DNA from: Lewinella sp. IMCC34191
Lineage (GTDB): Bacteria > Bacteroidota > Bacteroidia > Chitinophagales > Saprospiraceae
NCBI RefSeq assembly: GCF_003390935.1
Contig: NZ_QNQZ01000007.1
Location: 186,001-250,000 of the forward strand
Direction of reading: 5' to 3'
Length of the DNA stretch: 64,000 nt
The notes under the pieces: model-generated
The model's database searches: none
Told to the model about the DNA's origin: nothing
The model's input: only the letters and a program-made list of their open reading frames with translations
Made by a program: the position numbers and the translations under genes
Part shown: piece after piece, positions 57,519-64,000 of the stretch
Position numbering within the stretch: the stretch's first letter is position 1
How the letters are laid out: each line of letters starts with the position of its first letter

Positions 57519-59696
57519 TCAGGCTGCCAAACGGCGAACGACGCGGCTCGGGAACTGCTTATTCCAGAGATCGCGGTACGTTCCCTCCTCCGCAAGCAGG
57601 GTGTCGTGTGTGCCTTCCTGAATGAGTTTGCCCGCTTTCAGTACGGCGATCTTGTCGGCGTCCATGATGGTACTGAGGCGGTGGGCGATGATGATGATCG
57701 TCTTGCCCGCGGCCCGCAAACGGTGGATCGTTTGCTGCACGAATTCCTCGCTGGCGCTGTCGAGGGCGGAGGTGGCTTCGTCCAGGATCAGGATGTCGGG
57801 ATCGCGGTATAAAGCACGGGCGATGGCCAGTCGTTGCCGTTGCCCGCCGCTGAGGGTTGCACCGTGCTCGCCCACGTAGGTAGCAAATCCTTCGGGTAGG
57901 GTTTCGATAAAGGAAAGCAGGCCGAGTTCCTTGCAGATCGTCAGAATGCGCTGCATATCCGGCGTGTAATCGCCTACGGCAATGTTCTCGATCAGGTTGC
58001 CGGCGAAGAGGCTCAGCTCCTGGGGCACGACCCCGATGCGGGCGCGCAGACTTTGGTTGGTGACGTAGCTCAGGTCGGCGTCGCCGATCACGATCTTGCC
58101 GGCGGAGGGGGGATAGAGCTTTTGTAGGAGGGCGGCGAGCGTCGACTTCCCCGAGCCGCTTTCCCCTACCAGCCCGGTTATCTGGCCGGCAGGGATGGTC
58201 AGGTCGAAGTCTTCGAATACTTTCTTTCTGGAACCGTAGGCGAATTCCAGCCCGCGGAAGCGTATATCGCCGATCATTTCGCGCTGAAGGGCCATACCTT
58301 CGATGGCCTCCTCCTCGCTTTCCAGGTCGATGATCTCGAATAGTCTGTCCGCCGCGATCAGGGCGTTCTGTATGGTTTTATTCATGCCGATCAGGCCCTT
58401 GGCCGGTCCGGTGAAGTAGCCGATGAGCGCGTAGAATCCCAGTAGCTCACCCGGTGAGATGACCCCCTCGATGACGTAGTAGCTCCCCACCCACAGCAGG
58501 ATGATGGTGAACAGACGGCTCACCAATTCCGAGGCATTACCGCTAAAAATCCCGGTCATGCCGGAGCGGTAGGTGGTGTGCAGCAGGCGGACGAAGCGGG
58601 TCTCCGTCTTACGATTGGCGTGATCCTCCAGGCCGAGTTGCTTGATGGTCCGCACCGCGTTGACGCTCTCGACCAGCTGGCTTTCCAGGTCGGCCGCCCG
58701 TTCCATGAGTTCGCGTTCCCGCTTGCGGTTCATCCGATTGGTAAGCCAGTAGATCGCTACGTAGCAGGGTACCACCAGCAGCAGCACCAGGGCCAGTTTC
58801 CAGTAGTAGGTGAACATGAGGCCGAAGCTGAAAACGACGATGAAGACATTGACCAGCAGATTGATCGCCACGTCGTTGATGAACGCCCGGATCTTCACGG
58901 CATCGCCGATGCGGCTGATGATCTCCCCCGTCCGCATCGTATCGAAGAAGCGCTGCGGCAAACGCAACAGGTGCTTGTAGTAGCCCAGGATGAGACGGGC
59001 GTCGATCAACTGGCCGGACTTCATCACCATCACCGACTTGGTCGCCCCGATGAAGATGCTCATGCCCAGCAGCGCCACCATTGCCATACTCAGCAAGTTC
59101 AGCAGCCGGGTATTCTGATTGATCAGGACGAAGTCGGTGATCTTCTGCAGGTAGATCGAGGTACTCAGGCCGAGGACGGTGTAGATGACGGCCCCGACCA
59201 GCGCCTGCAGCAGGGTAGAGCGGTGGGGTTGCAGCAAGGCCCGGAAGCGCGCGAAAGTCGATACCCGCCGGTTGCCCGCCTCGAAGTTGTCGCCCGGTGC
59301 GATGAGCAACAGCACGCCGGTCCATTCCTCCCGCCATTTGTCCCAGCTGCGTTTCTGCATGCGCCCGTTAGCGGGGTCCATGACCTGGACGTACTTGTCC
59401 GTCACGCGGTAGACGACTACGAAGTGGTGCAGGCGCTTATTCACGACGACGTGGGCCACCGCCGGAAATTCCGCTTCCTTACGGAAAGCCTCTTCTTCCG
59501 CCCGCACGCCCTGGCAGGTGAAGCCCAGCTTCTCGGCCGCCTGGATCATGCCCAGCAGGTTGGTGCCCTTTTGGTCGGTACTCGCCAGCTGACGGATGCG
59601 GGCAATGGGCAGGGCCAGCCGGTAGTGGGCGGCGATGGAGGCCAGACAGGCGGCGCCGCAGTCCGTGATGTCGTGTTGCTTGATCGTTTTCTTCAT
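57519..59696 (-). CDS. Peptidase-containing ABC exporter (C39 family)
   Basis: A 725-residue inner-membrane ABC transporter that cuts Gly-Gly leaders and exports the peptide. Residues 1-140 are the C39 peptidase: QHDITDCGAACLASIA with catalytic Cys13, and HFVVVYRV with the His. Then six transmembrane helices (about 160-440) and the ATPase with Walker A GESGSGKST, signature LSGGQRQR and Walker B ILILDEATSALD. It works with the HlyD-type adaptor encoded 3 bp upstream and needs an outer-membrane channel encoded elsewhere. Likely clients are the leader peptides at 52.3-52.9 kb and 10.4-10.7 kb (inference). Confidence 0.95.
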   Translation of the reverse strand: MKKTIKQHDITDCGAACLASIAAHYRLALPIARIRQLASTDQKGTNLLGMIQAAEKLGFTCQGVRAEEEAFRKEAEFPAVAHVVVNKRLHHFVVVYRVTDKYVQVMDPANGRMQKRSWDKWREEWTGVLLLIAPGDNFEAGNRRVSTFARFRALLQPHRSTLLQALVGAVIYTVLGLSTSIYLQKITDFVLINQNTRLLNLLSMAMVALLGMSIFIGATKSVMVMKSGQLIDARLILGYYKHLLRLPQRFFDTMRTGEIISRIGDAVKIRAFINDVAINLLVNVFIVVFSFGLMFTYYWKLALVLLLVVPCYVAIYWLTNRMNRKRERELMERAADLESQLVESVNAVRTIKQLGLEDHANRKTETRFVRLLHTTYRSGMTGIFSGNASELVSRLFTIILLWVGSYYVIEGVISPGELLGFYALIGYFTGPAKGLIGMNKTIQNALIAADRLFEIIDLESEEEAIEGMALQREMIGDIRFRGLEFAYGSRKKVFEDFDLTIPAGQITGLVGESGSGKSTLAALLQKLYPPSAGKIVIGDADLSYVTNQSLRARIGVVPQELSLFAGNLIENIAVGDYTPDMQRILTICKELGLLSFIETLPEGFATYVGEHGATLSGGQRQRLAIARALYRDPDILILDEATSALDSASEEFVQQTIHRLRAAGKTIIIIAHRLSTIMDADKIAVLKAGKLIQEGTHDTLLAEEGTYRDLWNKQFPSRVVRRLAA

Positions 59697-59699
59697 GGC

Positions 59700-60857
59700 T
59701 TAGTGGTATACAGGGTTGAACCAGTCGTCGAGCTTGTCGTGGAGGAGTTGGAAGAGGCTCCGTCGGGCCAGGGTGAAGTGGGCCGTCAGGGTCATGCCCT
59801 TTCGCAGGCGACCCACGTAGCCGTTCCGCAGCTGCAGCTCGGCATCGTGGAGCGTGCACAGTACCCGGAACGCGGCCTGTCCGTCCACTTCGGTGACGTC
59901 ACGGCTGATCTCGCTGAGGGTAGCCCGTGCCAGTCCCCACTGGTTGTAGTTGAAGGCATCGAGTTGTAGGCGCACCGGCAGCCCCTCTCGCAGCAGCCCG
60001 ATATCGGAGGGGCTTACGAAAGCTTCCACCCGCAGGTCACCGTCGGGACTGATCTGGGCCAGCGTCTGACCGGCACCGGCGTATCCGCCTACCTGCAGGC
60101 CGCCGGTCTGGGTGAGGTGACCGTCTACGGGAGCGGTAATTACGTGCTGTTTGGATCGCTCGGCCGTCTGCCGCAGGTTGCGGGTCAGTTCGGCGGACTC
60201 ACGGCGGATGCGTTGCAGTTCCTGCGTCCATTGGTGCCGTTGTTGCTCCGACAGTTGGCGCAGTTGCCCCTCGAGTAATTCGACTTCAAATTGCGCCTGC
60301 TCGTGGTCCATGCGGGCCACGGAGCCGGTCTCCAGCAGCTCGGTCTGCCGCTCCAGGTGCCGGCGGGCGTGGTCGAGCTTCAATTCCAGCTCGTCGTGGC
60401 GGCGCTGATAGTCGCGGTGGTCGCGCTGGTATACCGCCGTATGCAATTGGGGGAGGGTGGTAAGATCGCCACTGGTCAATTGCCGAAGATCCTTGATAGC
60501 CAGGTGGCGTTCTCTCCGCTGCTCCTGCAGGTGGTCCGTTTCCCCGTCCAGTTCGGCTGTGGACACGATCAGTAGGGTGTCCCCTGCGCAAACGGACCGG
60601 TCCTCTTCCAGGCGGGCCAGGGTAACCCGGCCCCCTACCGGGCAGGTGACGGGTGTCAGCTTCATGGCCGGCCGCAGGAAGCCCCGGCTCTGGCTGTTCA
60701 CTTCGACCTCGATGAGGGGCAGGGCGGCCACCGCCACCAAAAGGCCCAGTACGAGCGTGAGATAAATGGCCCGTCCCGTGCGGGAGTGGCGGGCGTAGAG
60801 GCCCTCGACCCCCTCCACGAGCGGGAAGGGGAAGAGCCGGGGCGCTTCGGCAGACAT
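59700..60857 (-). CDS. HlyD family periplasmic adaptor of the peptide exporter
   Basis: A 385-residue membrane-fusion protein: cytoplasmic N-terminus, one transmembrane helix (AIYLTLVLGLLVAVAALPLI), a lipoyl-like half (GFLRPAMKLTPVTCPVGGRVTLARLEEDRSV), a long coiled coil (about 100-230; KLDHARRHLERQTELLE, LEGQLRQLSEQQRHQW), the second half (VITAPVDGHLTQTGGLQVGGYAGAGQTL), and a C-terminal beta domain. First gene of the exporter operon, 3 bp before the ABC gene. A TACCTGCGCTCCG motif lies 48 bases upstream. Confidence 0.94.
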   Translation of the reverse strand: MSAEAPRLFPFPLVEGVEGLYARHSRTGRAIYLTLVLGLLVAVAALPLIEVEVNSQSRGFLRPAMKLTPVTCPVGGRVTLARLEEDRSVCAGDTLLIVSTAELDGETDHLQEQRRERHLAIKDLRQLTSGDLTTLPQLHTAVYQRDHRDYQRRHDELELKLDHARRHLERQTELLETGSVARMDHEQAQFEVELLEGQLRQLSEQQRHQWTQELQRIRRESAELTRNLRQTAERSKQHVITAPVDGHLTQTGGLQVGGYAGAGQTLAQISPDGDLRVEAFVSPSDIGLLREGLPVRLQLDAFNYNQWGLARATLSEISRDVTEVDGQAAFRVLCTLHDAELQLRNGYVGRLRKGMTLTAHFTLARRSLFQLLHDKLDDWFNPVYH

Positions 60858-60904
60858 AATTCAGGATTTTAGGCGTACTTCCGGACCGCGGCAAAATGGG
60901 GCGG

Positions 60905-60917
60905 CGGAGCGCAGGTA
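60905..60917 (-). promoter_or_regulatory. TACCTGCGCTCCG motif upstream of the exporter operon
   Basis: Minus-strand TACCTGCGCTCCG followed by CCGC, 48 bases before the HlyD ATG and inside the short gap after the upstream gene. One of four identical motifs. It may be the exporter operon promoter (inference). Confidence 0.5.
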
Positions 60918-60932
60918 AGAAGAAATTCGAAA

Positions 60933-61391
60933 TCAGGCGGCCTTCGCGGCGAGTGGCATGCTCCGGACCGCCGGTGCACTCAGTCGGCAGGAGACAAGTA
61001 AGGTGTCCCCGGTGTCCAGTGCCGGATACCTGCCCGGAGTAATGGCCAGGTCTGTATCCGTAAGACCGAGCCGGGAGGCGACGCCAATGGGCAGGCGATA
61101 GGGCTCCTGCACTTTCAGGTAGCCGCTGGCGAAGTGATGATCGTACGTTCGCTCCGAGATCGTCCCCCGCACGAACTGGAGCAGTAAGCGGCCGGTGGGG
61201 CCGTCGACAACCAGGTTGGCCTGGCACCAGTCGCGACAGTTGCCGCGACCCTCGGGAATACCGTCCAGGAGAATGGCGCAGATGCCGACACCCCGGCAGT
61301 CGGAAAACCGCGGAGAACCCAGGCGAACGTCCGCCTGAATTCCGACGCGGCAACTTGCTAGAAAAAAACGGGTGTTTAGGTGCTTATTCAT
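60933..61391 (-). CDS. Cys-containing protein of unknown function upstream of the exporter
   Basis: A 152-residue protein without signal peptide or membrane helix. Cysteines are spread through the chain (LASCRVG, SDCRGVGIC, GNCRDWC, VSCRLS). The FSDCRGVGICAILLDG block resembles a ferredoxin- or zinc-like cluster but matches no family I know. It ends 75 bp before the HlyD gene on the same strand and may belong to that unit, but no role in peptide secretion is shown. The ATG at 61391 is chosen over a start 15 codons upstream. Confidence 0.6.
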   Translation of the reverse strand: MNKHLNTRFFLASCRVGIQADVRLGSPRFSDCRGVGICAILLDGIPEGRGNCRDWCQANLVVDGPTGRLLLQFVRGTISERTYDHHFASGYLKVQEPYRLPIGVASRLGLTDTDLAITPGRYPALDTGDTLLVSCRLSAPAVRSMPLAAKAA

Positions 61392-61542
61392 CGTGTCAGT
61401 AGTAGCGGGGAGTATCTCCCCCTTTTGTACTGACAAATATCTACACCCATAGTATCCCTTCCAGGGACGCTTCTTTCGAAAGCGTTCCCCATAACGGACG
61501 CTCTTTTATCTCGCGAATATGGCGTATTGCCCTGGATACGAA

Positions 61543-62331
61543 CTATTTATGTTGTTCCAGATCTGCCGCCCGCCGCGTCAGATCGGCAAAATCCTCCAGG
61601 CTGACCTGCTCCGGGCGGCGCTGGAAGAGCTCGTCTTCCGCCATGACTTCCGCCGGGAAGATCGATTTGAGGCTGTTGCGCAGCATCTTCCGTCGCTTTC
61701 CGAAGGCGGATTTGACCACGTGCTTGAACAGACCGTAATTGGCATCGACAATAAGTGGCTTATCGCGCCGGACCAGCCGGATCACCGCGCTTTCTACTTT
61801 GGGGGGCGGAGCGAAGTTGCCCTTGCTGACGTTCAGGAGCAGACTTGGCTCGTAGCGCGCCTGGACGAGCACCCCGATCACGCCGTAGGTCTTGGTGCCG
61901 TGGCCGACGATGACCCGGTCGGCCACCTCCTTCTGGAACATGCCCACCATCTCCGGAATGAGGTGGTAGTTGTCCAGCAATTTGATCAGGATCTGGCTGG
62001 AGATATTGTAGGGGAAATTACCGACCAAGCCGAAGGGTCGGCCCGCGAAAGTCTCCTCTAGGTCGAGGCGCAGGAAGTCCCCTTCCAGGATGTCGTTGGA
62101 CAATTGGGGGTAATGGACGTTGAGGTAGGTGACCATATCGCGGTCGGCCTCGGCTACCTTCAGGTTGAAGGCAGCGCTGCGTTCCAGTAAATACTTGGTC
62201 AGCATGCCCTGTCCCGGGCCCACCTCGAGCGCGTGGTCGTAGGTGTCGGTTAGCGTCAGCGCCTCGGCGATCTGCCGGGCATAGTGCTCGTTGGTGAGGA
62301 AATGTTGGCCGTAGGACTTCTTCGCGCGCAT
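61543..62331 (-). CDS. rsmA: 16S rRNA (adenine-1518/1519-N6) dimethyltransferase
   Basis: Dimethylates the two adenines in the 3' terminal helix of 16S rRNA (KsgA). The 262 residues contain KKSYGQHFLTNEHYARQI, the SAM motif LEVGPGQGMLTKYLL, GDFLRLDL, the catalytic NFPYNIS, and a C-terminal helical part (FGKRRKMLRNSLK). A TACCTTCG box five bases before the ATG suggests a near-leaderless mRNA. Confidence 0.96.
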   Translation of the reverse strand: MRAKKSYGQHFLTNEHYARQIAEALTLTDTYDHALEVGPGQGMLTKYLLERSAAFNLKVAEADRDMVTYLNVHYPQLSNDILEGDFLRLDLEETFAGRPFGLVGNFPYNISSQILIKLLDNYHLIPEMVGMFQKEVADRVIVGHGTKTYGVIGVLVQARYEPSLLLNVSKGNFAPPPKVESAVIRLVRRDKPLIVDANYGLFKHVVKSAFGKRRKMLRNSLKSIFPAEVMAEDELFQRRPEQVSLEDFADLTRRAADLEQHK

Positions 62332-62336
62332 GAGGG

Positions 62337-62344
62337 CGAAGGTA
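62337..62344 (-). promoter_or_regulatory. -7-like box for rsmA, predicted leaderless
   Basis: TACCTTCG on the minus strand, one mismatch to TAnnTTTG, five bases before the ATG at 62331. Confidence 0.45.
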
Positions 62345-62429
62345 CGCCTTCCCGGAAGCTACAAAGCGGCGTGGCACGGGCCGGGAATCGGAAACCTTGT
62401 ATGTGCCCAAGCTTGTTGACCTAACATTA

Positions 62430-62442
62430 TACCTGCGCTCCG
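62430..62442 (+). promoter_or_regulatory. TACCTGCGCTCCG motif upstream of SMP-30-like gene
   Basis: TACCTGCGCTCCG followed by CCGC, 39 bases before the ATG at 62482; fourth of the identical motifs. Confidence 0.5.
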
Positions 62443-62481
62443 CCGCAACGAACCTGTACCGCCCGCGGGTCTATTAGCAGT

Positions 62482-63408
62482 ATGAAGGAAACCTATTTCA
62501 TTCCCTGTGACGCCCACGAGGGTTGCGTTTGGGTGGCAACGCAAAACCGCCTGTACTTCTCGACCACCAAAAAACTGGACGAAACGCGGGTAGGGCTGTG
62601 TTATCTCGATTTCAGTGATTACGACCTAGCCCGCGACGGGAACTGGCGCGACCGCATTGATGGTATTGAATCGATGGAAGCCCTGACCTGGATCGAGGAT
62701 GCCAATATGGCCAACAGCCTATGCCTGACCCAGGACGGTCTGGCCCTGCTCGTTGCCGAGCAGGGGAGCAAGAAGACCCGGGCGGCTATCTCCCGCATCG
62801 AACTGGCGGATAAGCAACGGACGGTCGTTTTCGACCGCTACGCCGATATGCCGCTGAACAGTCCGAATAAAGTAATTGAGAGTCAGGTAGGCCACCTGGT
62901 GATCAGTGACCCCGACTACGGTTTCCGGCAGGGTTTCCGGCCGCCCCCGGCTCTGGCCCCACGTCTGTACGTCCTGCCTAAGAACGGACGTCCGGTCGTC
63001 TACCGTGGGGAGCTGGAGATGCCACACGGGCTGGCCCTTTCGCCGGACGAACGCACGCTCTTCGTAACCGATACCAGTAACGACGGCGCGCATGACAAGG
63101 CCGAGCTCAACCGCCGCCATCGCGTGTACGCCCTGGACTTCAACCCGGCGACGGGGGAGATCCTGGGCAATCACCGCTATGCTTTCTCTACGGACAAGGG
63201 CGTACCGGACGGTAGCGAGACCACCGAGGATTCGCTACTGGTAGGCGGTGGCGACGGCATTTACGTCGCCGATCTGGACGGGCAGCTACGGGGAAAGATT
63301 AAGCTCGACCGTACGGCTGTGAACCTGGCCGTCGTCGGAGACCACCTGTTCGTCACGGCCGACGAGGGTGTTTACCTCATTCTGGACTGGAAGCAGCAGG
63401 TTGCCTGA
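62482..63408 (+). CDS. SMP-30/gluconolactonase-like beta-propeller protein
   Basis: A 308-residue protein without signal peptide. The pattern of a six-bladed propeller of the SMP-30/LRE family is visible: SLCLTQDGLALLVAE, LNSPNKVIESQVGHLVISDPDYGF (the family's NDxxxxxDGxxxxTDP element, altered here to NKVIESQ), MPHGLALSPDERTLFVTDT, and VPDGSETTEDSLLVGGGDGIYVADLDG. Members hydrolyse lactones or related esters. The changed metal loop makes activity uncertain. Its last 32 bp overlap the convergent amidohydrolase gene. Confidence 0.85.
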   Translation: MKETYFIPCDAHEGCVWVATQNRLYFSTTKKLDETRVGLCYLDFSDYDLARDGNWRDRIDGIESMEALTWIEDANMANSLCLTQDGLALLVAEQGSKKTRAAISRIELADKQRTVVFDRYADMPLNSPNKVIESQVGHLVISDPDYGFRQGFRPPPALAPRLYVLPKNGRPVVYRGELEMPHGLALSPDERTLFVTDTSNDGAHDKAELNRRHRVYALDFNPATGEILGNHRYAFSTDKGVPDGSETTEDSLLVGGGDGIYVADLDGQLRGKIKLDRTAVNLAVVGDHLFVTADEGVYLILDWKQQVA

Positions 63409-64000
63409 GCCGTTCCATGGCCAGCCAGGCCAGCAGGGCACTGCCGGTCTGTAGGCAGGCTTCGTCGACGTCGAAGGTATCGGTGTGGACGGGGGAGGGG
63501 CTGCCGACTCCCAGCCGGTAAAAGCAGGCGGGCACGTGGTGGGTGTAAAAAGCAAAGTCTTCGCCCGTCATGCGGATGGGCAGGTCGACGACCTTATCGT
63601 CGCCGAGCAGGTCGCGGGCGGCGGACTGTGCCCAGTTGGTGAGGGGCTCGTCGTTTTTGAGGAAGGGGTAGCCATGTGCCACGCGCAATTTGGCGCTTCC
63701 CCCCAGGGCGGCGGCCATACCCTCGGCGGTACGGCGCAGCCGCTGGTGCAGTTCTTTTCGCCAGGCCTCGTCGAGGGTGCGCAGGGTGCCTTCCAGGCGG
63801 ACGGCGTTCGGAATGACATTGGTAGCCCCGCCCTCGCTTTCAATCTTTCCGAAGGTGAGCACGACGGGCAGGGTCGGGTCGCTTTCACGGCTGACCAGTT
63901 GCTGCAGGGCGGTGATGATCTGCGCGGTGATCACGATTGGGTCGACGGCCTGGTGGGGCATGGCGCCGTGTCCACCCCGGCCGCGGACGGTCAGGAAGAG
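63377..64000 (-). CDS. M20 family amidohydrolase (5' end outside window)
   Basis: C-terminal part of an N-acyl-amino-acid or hippurate-type amidohydrolase. The frame is open to the window edge; the first residues seen are LFLTVRGRGGHGAMPHQAVDP, the conserved GxGGHxAxPH region of the dimerisation domain. Further on: ESEGGATNVIPNAVRLEGTLRTLDE and MTGEDFAFYTHHVPACFYRLG, both family signatures. The metal-binding N-terminal half lies outside. Probably cytoplasmic peptide or acyl-amino-acid hydrolysis. Confidence 0.94.
   Translation of the reverse strand, partial: LFLTVRGRGGHGAMPHQAVDPIVITAQIITALQQLVSRESDPTLPVVLTFGKIESEGGATNVIPNAVRLEGTLRTLDEAWRKELHQRLRRTAEGMAAALGGSAKLRVAHGYPFLKNDEPLTNWAQSAARDLLGDDKVVDLPIRMTGEDFAFYTHHVPACFYRLGVGSPSPVHTDTFDVDEACLQTGSALLAWLAMERLRQPAASSPE

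Noticed and set aside
58578-59969. 463-codon plus-strand frame opposite the ABC exporter
   Set aside because: Gln/His/Asp-rich, low-complexity translation that is antisense to a gene with complete C39 and ABC motifs; an artefact of GC-rich codons.
1-64000. tRNA or rRNA genes, insertion sequences, phage genes
   Set aside because: No cloverleaf-like segments, rRNA sequence, transposase or integrase motifs were noticed; a covariance-model scan was not possible by eye.

Overview
The window looks like a chromosomal segment of a GC-rich member of the Bacteroidota, most likely Saprospiria/Lewinella-like. The evidence is a TonB-dependent receptor paired with a DUF4249 lipoprotein, a type IX secretion (T9SS) C-terminal domain, YtxJ (bacillithiol-type thiol handling), DUF2911 and VCBS/cytochrome-type lipoproteins, and promoters of the Bacteroidota type (TTG-N17-TAnnTTTG). 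No rRNA, tRNA, transposase, integrase or CRISPR array was seen. Both edges cut genes: an acyl-CoA dehydrogenase on the left and an M20 amidohydrolase on the right.

Layout. 0-8 kb: acyl-CoA dehydrogenase, VOC protein, TonB receptor/DUF4249 pair, and two tandem paralogous outer-membrane proteins flanked by traces of rearrangement, including a decayed copy of the 3' end of the acyl-CoA synthetase gene at 8.1 kb. 8-12 kb: acyl-CoA synthetase, a first small locus of double-glycine leader peptides with a 4-TM protein, and an AbiEii-type toxin whose antitoxin is truncated. 12-31 kb: mostly housekeeping and secreted enzymes (serine hydrolase, M14 peptidase, rRNA methyltransferase, class III cyclase, SDRs, thymidylate synthase, LOG protein, Sua5, queuosine-precursor transporter). 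31-51 kb: a DUF2157/DUF4401/GDYXXLXY membrane operon, rocD, ribD, an AP2-domain protein, mnmD/ytxJ, pdhB, a TIM-barrel/beta-lactamase fusion lipoprotein, a haem-VCBS lipoprotein, HAD, CAT-like and LuxR genes. 51-61 kb: the most unusual region. 61-64 kb: rsmA, an SMP-30-like protein and an amidohydrolase.

The main discovery candidate is a split peptide-secretion system. On the minus strand at 51.5-53.1 kb, an AT-rich, probably acquired operon encodes a 48-residue acidic protein, four consecutive 48-55-residue peptides each with a short leader ending in Gly-Gly, and a CPBP intramembrane protease. A second pair of Gly-Gly leader peptides plus a 4-TM protein lies at 9.9-10.7 kb. A C39-peptidase ABC exporter, an HlyD-type adaptor, a small HTH regulator and a 53-residue membrane protein lie at 56.9-60.9 kb. 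The two peptide loci share one composite promoter/operator: an inverted repeat ACTCTCA-N5-TGAGAGT, with GTTAAAT on one side and a -7-like box on the other, at identical spacings. In front of the large peptide operon this element sits in an exact 140-bp tandem repeat present about 3.5 times. This suggests several unrelated small secreted peptides (bacteriocin- or signal-like) under one regulator, exported by one transporter. That is inference from sequence pattern and context, not a demonstrated function.

A second general theme is very short 5' leaders. At least six genes have a -7 box (TAnnTTTG or a one-base variant) ending only 3-5 bases before the start codon, which predicts leaderless mRNAs. 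A 17-base motif, TACCTGCGCTCCGnCGC, occurs upstream of four unlinked genes, always pointing toward the gene, and may be a shared promoter.
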